64,000 nt of DNA from Candidatus Gastranaerophilales bacterium (GTDB lineage: Bacteria > Cyanobacteriota > Vampirovibrionia > Gastranaerophilales > Gastranaerophilaceae). Positions 53,818 to 61,330 of the stretch are shown here, one piece after another; positions within the stretch are counted from its first letter, which is position 1; every line of letters starts with the position of its first letter. Under the pieces are notes generated by a model. That model searched no databases. It worked only from the letters and a program-made list of their open reading frames with translations, and had not been told where the DNA came from. Position numbers and translations under genes: made by a program. The stretch lies in NCBI GenBank assembly GCA_905235155.1, contig CAJOKJ010000008.1, positions 62,001 to 126,000 on the forward strand, in the 5' to 3' direction.

Positions 53818-55140
53818 ATGAATAATTTAAATAATCAAAAAAATCAATTTATAATTCTTGCAATACTTCTTTTAGTTATTGGTATTGCTAATTATTTTAA
53901 TTATTACGCACCTGCAAAGCCTATCGAAAAAATATTTTCTTTTTCTTCGCTTTCTTCAAAAGAGCAAAAAGAGCTTTTAGATAACAAAAATCGTAATATA
54001 TCTGATGAAGATATTTTAAGTTCAGAAGCAGATGATTCTTCATTGTCAAATAAAAAACTTGAGTCGGATTCTTATAGTGTTTCTGATAATTATATTAATT
54101 ATGCAATTGATTCAAACGGTAAGTTAGTAAAATGGAATAAGAAAAAAATTACAGTGTTTGTTTCTGATTCGGAATATAAAAATTCGATTTATAAAGCATT
54201 AAGTAAGTATAATGATGTTTTTAAGGACTATTTTAAATTTTATATTACTTCAAAAAGAGATAATGCTGATATTATTATTGATGTTGTTGATCATTTTGAC
54301 AGCAATGATAATAAAGATTCTATTTATATGGCAGGGCTTACAAATAATAGTTTTTCAAGTGATGATAAATATTTATCAAAATCATTTGTAAAAATATTAT
54401 CTAAAAAACCAAATTCTAATGTTAAGGTTACATCATCAGAAGTATATAATGTTGCTATTCATGAATTAGGACACGCAATTGGTATTATTGGACATAGTCC
54501 AAAAAATACAGATGTAATGTATGCTTCTTCAAATGTTAAAACTTTTTCATCAAGAGATATTGCAACAATCAAAATTCTTTATTCAAATGACCAGGATTTA
54601 ATTAATAGGGAAACCAAAAATTATGCTGAAACAAAATTAAAAGAAGCAGAGTTATATGCTAAGCATTCCCCTAATAAGGCTATTTCTTGGGTAAATTTGG
54701 GTCGGGTATATTATGATTTAGGTAGAAAAGATGATGCACTTGAGGCTTATAAAAAGGCTTTGGAATTGGAGAATAATAATCCGTTAATTTATCAGTCAAT
54801 GGGTGAATGTTACTATACATCCAAAAAGTATGACAGTGCCATAAAGTATTACCAATATGCTGTAAATTATACAAAAAATAATGAAGAAAGAGTGCCGCTT
54901 CTAAATATGCTGGGTATGTGTGAGGCAAAAAAGGATAACTATAATAATGCGTATATTTATTTTAAACAAGCATATTATTTTGACAAAGATAATGAAAAAA
55001 TGTTAAATAATTATCTCGTTTCTTGTGTTGAAACAAATAAAAAAGAGGAAGTTATTTCTGTTATTGATGATTATAAATCAAGACATCCTAATATTATTGA
55101 GGAACCTTTTATAAAAGATGTTATGAATTGGGCAAAGTAG
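53818..55140 (+). CDS. Membrane-anchored matrixin-like zinc protease fused to TPR units
   Basis: A membrane helix (IILAILLLVIGIANYFNYYA) anchors the protein. After an Asp/Ser-rich stalk, residues about 110-265 form a zincin with HELGHAIGIIGHS (H215, E216, H219, H225), the matrixin-type long motif, then DVMYASSN as the Met-turn. Residues about 285-435 carry four tetratricopeptide units (AISWVNLGRVYYDLGRKDDA, LIYQSMGECYYTSKKYDSA). It should act outside the membrane, perhaps on surface proteins. GAGG precedes the ATG. A hairpin follows. Confidence 0.78.
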   Translation: MNNLNNQKNQFIILAILLLVIGIANYFNYYAPAKPIEKIFSFSSLSSKEQKELLDNKNRNISDEDILSSEADDSSLSNKKLESDSYSVSDNYINYAIDSNGKLVKWNKKKITVFVSDSEYKNSIYKALSKYNDVFKDYFKFYITSKRDNADIIIDVVDHFDSNDNKDSIYMAGLTNNSFSSDDKYLSKSFVKILSKKPNSNVKVTSSEVYNVAIHELGHAIGIIGHSPKNTDVMYASSNVKTFSSRDIATIKILYSNDQDLINRETKNYAETKLKEAELYAKHSPNKAISWVNLGRVYYDLGRKDDALEAYKKALELENNNPLIYQSMGECYYTSKKYDSAIKYYQYAVNYTKNNEERVPLLNMLGMCEAKKDNYNNAYIYFKQAYYFDKDNEKMLNNYLVSCVETNKKEEVISVIDDYKSRHPNIIEEPFIKDVMNWAK

Positions 55141-55153
55141 TTTTATTTAATAA

Positions 55154-55184
55154 TAAGTCGAAACTAAAAGTTTCGACTTATTTA
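55154..55184. terminator. Terminator between convergent zincin and yggT genes
   Basis: TAAGTCGAAACT pairs perfectly with AGTTTCGACTTA around AAA. T- and A-rich flanks allow action on both strands. Confidence 0.65.
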
Positions 55185-55442
55185 CATCATGCTTCCAATA
55201 AAAGAGGTTAAAATTACTTGAAATATTTGAAGAACAATAATTGCAATTATTGGTGAAAAGTCAAGCCCCCCAAACGGTGGGATTAGGCTTCTAAACAAAT
55301 CTAAATATACATCTGTAATTGTTCTTAATGCTTTCATTGGTTGTGCATCCCAGTCAATTGTTGGAATCCAAGTTAAAAATATTCTTATCAAAATTAGAAC
55401 ACCATATAAATAAAAAATTTCGTTTATAAGTTTAAGTATCAT
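55182..55442 (-). CDS. YggT family membrane protein
   Basis: The 86-residue protein has two membrane helices and the YggT signature: YLYGVLILIRIFLTWIP, then PFRSLIPP-like DLFRSLIPPFGGLDFSPIIA and a hydrophobic end. Members act in cell-division or membrane organisation in cyanobacteria and chloroplasts; the role here is not known. It is a single gene between mtnP and the zincin gene. Confidence 0.9.
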   Translation of the reverse strand: MILKLINEIFYLYGVLILIRIFLTWIPTIDWDAQPMKALRTITDVYLDLFRSLIPPFGGLDFSPIIAIIVLQIFQVILTSFIGSMM

Positions 55443-55461
55443 TGTTAGGTCCTTTTATCCA

Positions 55462-55499
55462 TATAAAAATCGGATAAGTATGTTACTTATCCGATTTTT
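55462..55499 (-). terminator. Terminator of mtnP
   Basis: AAAAATCGGATAAGTA pairs perfectly with TACTTATCCGATTTTT around a three-base loop, and on the minus strand T runs into ATATGG. It follows the mtnP stop at once. Confidence 0.82.
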
Positions 55500-55505
55500 A
55501 GGTAA

Positions 55506-56309
55506 TTACATTTGAGAATTTTTGAATGTGTTAGCACAATCACAATGTTCTCTTGTTTCAGGTATTGCTTCAATAACTCTGAACAACAAGTTTTTAACGT
55601 TTTCTAAGTTTTCGTTAAATACTCTGCAAACTTCGTGGTGTGAAACAGGAGGAACATCTCCAACCAAACCGCAGTCATGGTCTGTAATTAAGGAAATGTT
55701 TAACGGACACATATCCATTTCTTTTACAAGGTAGTTTTCAGGGAATGCAGTCATACCAATTACATCCCAACCTTGATTTGTAAAGAATTTAGATTCGGCT
55801 TTTGTTGAAAATCTTGGTCCGTTTATAACAGTCATTGTACCTGTTTCGTGAACTTTAATACCTAATTTTTTTGCAATATCAATAGCAATTTCTCTTAATT
55901 CAGGGCAATATAAATCTGTTGGTGACGGATGGTGAACAACCGGTCCTTCAAAGAATGTTGATTTTCTGCCGTCTGTCCAATCTACAAATTGGTCACAAAT
56001 CACAAAATCACCGGGATTAATGTGTTTTTGTAAACTTCCTGATGCACAAGGTGAAATAACTCTTTCACATCCAACATGTTTCATTGCCCAAACATTTGCT
56101 CTGTAATTAATTAAATGTGGAAGAATAGTGTGATTTCTACCGTGTCTTGGCATAAATGCTACTTTATGTTTACCTATTTTACCAATCATAAGGTTGTCAC
56201 TTGGCATACCGTAAGGTGTTTCTACTTTTACTTCTTCAACGTTGTCCAAAAATTTGTAAAAGCCTGAACCACCAAATACACCAATTGTTGCTAAATGTTT
56301 TTGTTCCAT
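55506..56309 (-). CDS. mtnP: S-methyl-5'-thioadenosine phosphorylase
   Basis: MtnP splits methylthioadenosine with phosphate in methionine salvage. The start IGVFGGSGFYKFLD, the phosphate site FMPRHGRNHTILPHLINYRA, then SPCASGSLQKHINPGDF and TVINGPRFSTKAES are family marks. The selectivity loop MTAFPENYLVKE and ITDHDCGLV fit MTAP rather than a plain purine phosphorylase, but the difference is subtle. Length (267 aa) is normal. AAAGGAAAGG lies upstream. Confidence 0.92.
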   Translation of the reverse strand: MEQKHLATIGVFGGSGFYKFLDNVEEVKVETPYGMPSDNLMIGKIGKHKVAFMPRHGRNHTILPHLINYRANVWAMKHVGCERVISPCASGSLQKHINPGDFVICDQFVDWTDGRKSTFFEGPVVHHPSPTDLYCPELREIAIDIAKKLGIKVHETGTMTVINGPRFSTKAESKFFTNQGWDVIGMTAFPENYLVKEMDMCPLNISLITDHDCGLVGDVPPVSHHEVCRVFNENLENVKNLLFRVIEAIPETREHCDCANTFKNSQM

Positions 56310-56376
56310 TGTTTAATTTTTCCTTTCCTTTCCTTTTATTTATATTAAAAAATTTCAATTATCTTAACTCGAAAGA

Positions 56377-57075
56377 TTATGAAGAAGTCGCAGCGGCTTC
56401 TTCTCCGTATCCGTAATCTTCCATAAATTTGCTTAATGTTTTTCCGTTATATACGGAATTAGTGTCTGGTATAATTCTGTTATCATAAGTTAATCCAAAT
56501 TTAAACGTATCCGGTTTTGTACAATTTGTTGGTCCGTTTGTTAAATTTTCTCCGGAATAAGGACATCCAGTGCCGTTATAGAGACCGTTTACATCAAAAA
56601 TAATTATATAATCCGCATTTGCTATATTTGTTATTTTACCGCTTGATTGACTGCTGTTAGCATAAATTACCCAGTAGCTGCCATTTTTTGCCGTACATCT
56701 GTAATATATAGATCCACTTCTGGACGTATCTGTTGTAGATGTTCTGTCTATAAATGTCTGTGGAAAAAGGTTAGATTGCATATTCTGGCTAAATATGGCA
56801 TTACCGCTGCTATCAAATCCAAACATTCTTATAGGGTATCTTCTTACTTTGCCTGTACTGTCTAAAGTATTACCCCAAGTAATTTTAGGGTAAATTGAGT
56901 CATCTGATATTATAGACGAAACAGTTTGTTCCATGTGATTGTAGCAATTTCTAAAGGCTTCTTTAGTTTTGTTGCTTTGAATTTTTCCGATATTATTCAT
57001 TGATGCAACAGCCAATACTCCGATAATTGACATTGCAAGTAATATTTCCATTAAAGTAAATGCTGTTTTTTTCAT
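56377..57075 (-). CDS. Type IV prepilin-like protein
   Basis: The N-terminus MKKTAFTLMEILLAMSIIG is a classic prepilin leader: a short basic stretch, cleavage before Phe, and Glu at +5. After the hydrophobic helix the 200-residue head has cysteines (two pairs), YYRCTAKNGSYWVIYANSS and IFDVNGLYNGTGCPY, the pattern of pseudopilins with a C-terminal beta region. It is probably a substrate for the PilB/PilC/secretin machinery at 25-32 kb. RBS GGAG is present. It lies just upstream of mtnP on the same strand. Confidence 0.88.
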   Translation of the reverse strand: MKKTAFTLMEILLAMSIIGVLAVASMNNIGKIQSNKTKEAFRNCYNHMEQTVSSIISDDSIYPKITWGNTLDSTGKVRRYPIRMFGFDSSGNAIFSQNMQSNLFPQTFIDRTSTTDTSRSGSIYYRCTAKNGSYWVIYANSSQSSGKITNIANADYIIIFDVNGLYNGTGCPYSGENLTNGPTNCTKPDTFKFGLTYDNRIIPDTNSVYNGKTLSKFMEDYGYGEEAAATSS

Positions 57076-57131
57076 ATTAACTCCTATATGGTAATTATAT
57101 CAAAAATAAAATGCCTTGCAAATTTTAACAT

Positions 57132-57794
57132 TTATGTAAACCATCTTGTATCACGAGGAATTTTAGAGTGTTTATTAATCTTACTGTAATAAAGATATGT
57201 TGCTGCAACAGGGTCAAGTGTTCTACCGTTATCTAATACAGGTTTGATTGTACCAAGTGCGTCAATCCGAAGTTTAAATTTAGTCGGTCTGGCACAATTT
57301 GTTGCATCATAACTGCAAGCAGCACCATTTTTTCCGTACAAAAACATTGTAGCATACGCACAAGGAGTTGTTGAATTATTCATAAGGCTGTTTACTTCCC
57401 AGTATATGCCGTCTGCTGTGGTAAATTTATGATTGATGTTGGTATTGTTATTAGGACTGCCTGTATAATCAGATACAGGATTTGCCAGTATTTTGAAATT
57501 GTATGCAAAATTGTTAGAGTTTGTTCCTCCTGTATCGGTCAATCCTTTTTTATTATCTATTGCACTGCCTAATTTTGATAAACTCTTTTCACTATTTGCA
57601 TTCGGATACAATGTTGTATCATTGAGCATGTTTTGTGTAATTTTTGTTGCTGTTGCATAGCCCTTTCTGAACATGATTATATTTTCATCAGGTTTTGAAT
57701 TGTTTACGGCAACAACTGACAAAGCCGCTAATATCCCAACTACGCTGAGTACAATTAATGCTTCTGCCATTGTAAACGCATTTTTATTTTTCAT
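57132..57794 (-). CDS. Type IV prepilin-like protein with FTMAE leader
   Basis: The leader MKNKNAFTMAEALIVLSVVG has the prepilin shape, with FTMAE in place of the commoner FTLIE. The head (220 aa in all) has YATMFLYGKNGAACSYDATN, CARPTKFKLRIDALGTIKP and a Trp/Tyr-rich end. It is a paralog-like companion of the prepilin gene downstream; both share the phrase FKL/FGL after CxxP and a calcium- or disulfide-type loop. Role as minor or major pilin cannot be told. Confidence 0.85.
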   Translation of the reverse strand: MKNKNAFTMAEALIVLSVVGILAALSVVAVNNSKPDENIIMFRKGYATATKITQNMLNDTTLYPNANSEKSLSKLGSAIDNKKGLTDTGGTNSNNFAYNFKILANPVSDYTGSPNNNTNINHKFTTADGIYWEVNSLMNNSTTPCAYATMFLYGKNGAACSYDATNCARPTKFKLRIDALGTIKPVLDNGRTLDPVAATYLYYSKINKHSKIPRDTRWFT

Positions 57795-57971
57795 TTATAT
57801 CTCCTTTGATTACTAAATTTCTTTATATACTGGTGATTATACCACTTTGGACAATAGACTTGCAATTTTTTATTTTTTATATTAAAATATATTTACAAAT
57901 GTTATAGTTGTATATATTACACTTGCTAATTGCCGCTATAACTAAACAATTCACAATCACAGGAATATTTT

Positions 57972-58616
57972 ATGTTAAGAAAGTTAGCAATACTCACGAT
58001 AATGATAGTGCTAATGTTGGGACAAAAAACTATCGCAGCAGAAGTATCAGAAAACGAAGTAAAAGCTATTATCGTAAAGCATTCAATTGAACTGGGCATT
58101 GATCCCGCTTTAGGTTTAAGCATTGCTAAAACCGAATCAAATTTTAGACACAATACAAAAAGTCCATACGGTGCAGTTGGAGTTTTTCAGTTATTACCTT
58201 CTACTGCAAGAACTATGGGACTTAACCCTTATTACTTAAGTGATAACATAAGGGGTGGTTTGATGTATTACAAAATGATGTATAAGATGTTTGGTTCAAC
58301 GGAGTTAGCACTTGCTGCTTATAATGCAGGTCCTGTTGCTGTTTCAAGAAGAAAGGCTGTTCCAAATTCCAGCAGAAATTTTGTAAATACTATAATGTCT
58401 GATTACAAACATTTTTCTCATCATCCTGATCCTGCTATTGTAAAAGCTTCAAGAAAAGCTCCTGTTGTTAATGTCAGACCGGTACCTGTTAATAATAAAA
58501 AGCCGTCTGTTACTACCGCTCCGATTTCAAGTGATAAAGGAGTAGGTTTGTCAAGACATTCGTTACAAATTATAGATGTTTCGGCTACAAAATCTGTTAA
58601 AGATTCTTTGATATAA
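57972..58616 (+). CDS. Secreted lytic transglycosylase
   Basis: A signal peptide (AILTIMIVLMLGQKTIAA) is followed by an SLT domain: PALGLSIAKTESNFRHNTKS with the catalytic Glu, GAVGVFQLLPSTARTMGL, and LALAAYNAGPVAVSRR. The C-terminal 65 residues are a Pro/Lys-rich tail. It cuts peptidoglycan from the periplasm. AGGA precedes the ATG. Unlike the SLT gene at 33975, this one has a Sec signal. Confidence 0.92.
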   Translation: MLRKLAILTIMIVLMLGQKTIAAEVSENEVKAIIVKHSIELGIDPALGLSIAKTESNFRHNTKSPYGAVGVFQLLPSTARTMGLNPYYLSDNIRGGLMYYKMMYKMFGSTELALAAYNAGPVAVSRRKAVPNSSRNFVNTIMSDYKHFSHHPDPAIVKASRKAPVVNVRPVPVNNKKPSVTTAPISSDKGVGLSRHSLQIIDVSATKSVKDSLI

Positions 58617-58744
58617 TTTAAATATATTCATTATTTAAAGCAGTTTATAGTCAAGTTGTGTTGTTAATGAAGATAAATTTGCTATTTACTTTTATTTTTG
58701 TTTATTTTAAAATAATTCCATAACACAAGAGGAATATTGTATTG

Positions 58745-59425
58745 ATGTTTAATGAAACAAAAACACATGAAATTACTGTCGATACTGTAATTTTGACTAT
58801 TAAAAAAAATGCTTTGCAGGTATTACTTATTAAGCGTGAAAAAGAACCGTTTATTGGTAAGTGGGCTATTCCCGGTGGTTATGTAAGAATGTCTGAAAAT
58901 CTTGAACAGGCTGCAGTTCGTGTTTTGAAAGAAAAAACAGATGTTGATAATGTATATTTAGAGCAGTTGTATACGTTTGGTGATCCTTTAAGACACCCTG
59001 ATTCTCGTGTTATTACTTGTGTATATTTTGCTCTTGTTCGTTATGAAGATGTTAAGGTCATGGCATCGGATGATGTTGCGTGGTATCCTGTTGATGAATT
59101 ACCTCCTTTAGCATTTGACCACAAAGAAATTATTGATTATACTCGTGCAAGAACAAGGTTGTCATTGCGTTCTTGTCCTGTTGCTTATCAGTTATTGAAA
59201 GAAAAATTTACTCTTACTGAAATGCAAAGAGTTTACGAGCTTATTATGGGTAAAGAATTAGATAAGCGTAATTTTAGAAAAAAAGTTTTAGGTACTGAAG
59301 GTCTTATAGAGTTAGATGAATATACGAAGGCTTCTTCAAAAAGACCTGCAAGATTGTACCAATACAGACAGTTACACACAGGCGATATGAAGTCATTTTT
59401 TATTGCAAATAAAGAGGATATATAA
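58745..59425 (+). CDS. Nudix-domain protein, NrtR-like
   Basis: The first 150 residues are a Nudix fold (KWAIPGGYVRMSENLEQAAV, RVLKEKTDV). The Nudix box is degenerate: the REUxEE part reads RVLKEK, so hydrolysis is doubtful. The C-terminal 80 residues (TLTEMQRVYELIMGKELDKR, NFRKKVLGTEGLIEL) are the winged helix typical of NrtR-type regulators of NAD or sugar genes. A TTG three bases upstream is an alternative start, with GAGG placed better for it. It precedes secG. Confidence 0.82.
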   Translation: MFNETKTHEITVDTVILTIKKNALQVLLIKREKEPFIGKWAIPGGYVRMSENLEQAAVRVLKEKTDVDNVYLEQLYTFGDPLRHPDSRVITCVYFALVRYEDVKVMASDDVAWYPVDELPPLAFDHKEIIDYTRARTRLSLRSCPVAYQLLKEKFTLTEMQRVYELIMGKELDKRNFRKKVLGTEGLIELDEYTKASSKRPARLYQYRQLHTGDMKSFFIANKEDI

Positions 59426-59652
59426 TGTTATTAGCACTTGTTTGGATATTGCAAATTGTTTCAGCACTATTATTGATAGTTTTAGTTCTTTTACATTCAC
59501 CAAAAGGTGATGGTATTGCTGCTATTGGTGGAGCTTCTCAGATGTTTTCTTCTCAAAAAAGTGCAGAAAAAGGTTTGAACAAATTAACATATATTGTTTC
59601 AGGTATATTTCTTGTTTGTACATTACTTTTAGGTTTTGGCATTATAAAATAA
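59425..59652 (+). CDS. secG: Protein translocase subunit SecG
   Basis: SecG is a two-helix subunit of the SecYEG channel. The 75-residue protein has helices at 3-22 (LVWILQIVSALLLIVLVLLH) and 52-73, with the signature SPKGDGIAAIGG and SQMFSSQKSAEKGLNKLTY between. Length and layout are exact. It overlaps the NrtR-like gene by one base. Confidence 0.94.
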   Translation: MLLALVWILQIVSALLLIVLVLLHSPKGDGIAAIGGASQMFSSQKSAEKGLNKLTYIVSGIFLVCTLLLGFGIIK

Positions 59653-59655
59653 TTT

Positions 59656-59967
59656 ATGAGATGGTATGAAAATAATAATGAATTAAGTGAGTTACTTAAT
59701 TTTGTTGAATCTCTAAATGAAGATGATAAGATTGTTATTTCTCAGCATCTTTTACAAATTATAGTTAATGAATGTAATATTAATATTGATAAAGAATTGT
59801 CAAAATTTTCTTGTAATGAATATTCTTATCAACGTTGGTATGATGACGTACTAGACTTGTCTACATCTTTAGAAATTTTAAAAAATTTACCTGATGCTCA
59901 AAAAGATTATGTTGTGAAAAGATTTTTATCAGAAATTGTTATGTCTTATGCAAAAGAGGAACTGTAA
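59656..59967 (+). CDS. Small unknown protein
   Basis: The 103-residue helical acidic protein has no recognised motif. It begins RWYENNNELSELLNFVESLN and ends FLSEIVMSYAKEEL. It lies three bases after secG and three bases before the SDR gene, so it is in that operon. I cannot assign a function. Confidence 0.6.
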   Translation: MRWYENNNELSELLNFVESLNEDDKIVISQHLLQIIVNECNINIDKELSKFSCNEYSYQRWYDDVLDLSTSLEILKNLPDAQKDYVVKRFLSEIVMSYAKEEL

Positions 59968-59970
59968 TTT

Positions 59971-60681
59971 ATGAAAAACGTGTTGGTAACAGGAGCATCA
60001 AGAGGTATAGGTAAAGCAATTTCACAACTATTGTCATTAAATTATAATGTTTACGGTACAGCAAGAAATGAAGCATTATTAAATGAGTTAAATTTATCAG
60101 ATTATATAGTTTGTGATTTGTCAAATGAAGAAGATTTAAAGGAGTTATCAAGGTTTATTGTTGACAAGAAAATAGATATTCTTATTAATAATGCAGGGGA
60201 ATACATTTATAATAAAATTGAAGATTATTCTTATGATAAGATAAGTGAAATTTTTAAAATTAATTCTATTGCTCCTGCTTTTTTAATTTCTGCTGCTGTA
60301 CCTTATATGAAAGTAAACAAATGGGGTAGAATTATTAATATAGGTTCAATAAGCGGTGTTATGGGTGAAGCATGTGCAAGTATGTATTCAGCGACAAAAG
60401 CTTCGTTAGTTGGCTTAACAAAGGCTGTTGCGTTAGAGTTGGCACAAGATAACATAACAATAAACACTATAAATCCGGGTTGGGTTGAAACTGAACTTGG
60501 CAATAGTTCTGTTGATGACTCGGAATTTTCTAAAGATGAAATTATTGAATGCGTACCTCAAAAGCGATTTGTTGAACCAAGTGAAATAGCAGAAATGATA
60601 AAATATCTTATTTCAGAGCAGGCAAAAGGTGTTACAGGGCAATCAATTAATCTTTGTGCAGGATTAAGTGTTGGTTTTTAA
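59971..60681 (+). CDS. Short-chain dehydrogenase, FabG-like
   Basis: Classical SDR marks are all present: LVTGASRGIGKAISQLL, then NNAGEYIYNK, the Ser in NIGSISGVMGEA, YSATK with Tyr and Lys, and INPGWVETELGN. The ending GVTGQSINLCAGLSV is that of FabG. It may be 3-oxoacyl-ACP reductase or a related reductase; substrate cannot be settled. It is convergent with the SH3-like gene, seven bases apart. Confidence 0.88.
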   Translation: MKNVLVTGASRGIGKAISQLLSLNYNVYGTARNEALLNELNLSDYIVCDLSNEEDLKELSRFIVDKKIDILINNAGEYIYNKIEDYSYDKISEIFKINSIAPAFLISAAVPYMKVNKWGRIINIGSISGVMGEACASMYSATKASLVGLTKAVALELAQDNITINTINPGWVETELGNSSVDDSEFSKDEIIECVPQKRFVEPSEIAEMIKYLISEQAKGVTGQSINLCAGLSVGF

Positions 60682-60687
60682 ATAGGG

Positions 60688-61326
60688 TTATTTTATAGCA
60701 GGAAATGCATATATTTCGCCTTCATCGTTTCGCCAACGCATATATCCTGTTTTTCCCATATTATTTTCAATTGATGTAATTAGAGCCCAATTACCTTTTA
60801 TTACTGTTAATTTTAATTTTTTAGGATTGTCAATTCTTTGTATAACAGGAGAGTCATCAGTGGTTGAACCGTGTAGTTCTCTGGCACTTTTAGGTGCATC
60901 TTTAAAAAAATACAGTCCGTATTTTCTTCCGTAGATGTTATAAAAACTTCTCCATGTCATAAATCTGAATTCTTCTGTTGGAAGCCATCCTTTTAGATTT
61001 TTTTCTTTGTTATATATTACTTCTGTCCATTCATCATTGTAGTCTGTAACTTTTACATAAGCAAGTTCCTTTGCTTGAATAAACACCGTAAATAAATCTT
61101 CAGCCGTTCCGCTTGTGCTGTTAAAGGTTTTGTAATCCCAGTTTGCTTGATACACAATGTCGGCTTTTTTGCTAGGTGTTGCATACAAATAAAATCTTAG
61201 CGGAACTTGATATAATCCTATTACTTCATTTTCAATATCAGATTTGGTGACAGGCAATATATCTGCATTTACAGGTATTGCAAATGCTGTAAAAAGTATT
61301 AGAAATAAAAATATGCGTTTTAACAA
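60688..61326 (-). CDS. Secreted SH3-like protein
   Basis: The 212-residue protein has a signal peptide (FLFLILFTAFAIPVNA). The mature part has SH3-type beta motifs: YQVPLRFYLYATPSKKADIV, YVKVTDYNDEWTEVIY with GWLPTEEF, and a second set WALITSIENNMGKTGYMRW. Such domains bind cell-wall peptides. I use TTG 61326, seven bases after GGGAG, which lies at the end of pheT; an ATG at 61353 would start inside pheT and spoil the signal peptide. Confidence 0.72.
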   Translation of the reverse strand: MLKRIFLFLILFTAFAIPVNADILPVTKSDIENEVIGLYQVPLRFYLYATPSKKADIVYQANWDYKTFNSTSGTAEDLFTVFIQAKELAYVKVTDYNDEWTEVIYNKEKNLKGWLPTEEFRFMTWRSFYNIYGRKYGLYFFKDAPKSARELHGSTTDDSPVIQRIDNPKKLKLTVIKGNWALITSIENNMGKTGYMRWRNDEGEIYAFPAIK

Positions 61327-61330
61327 TGTA

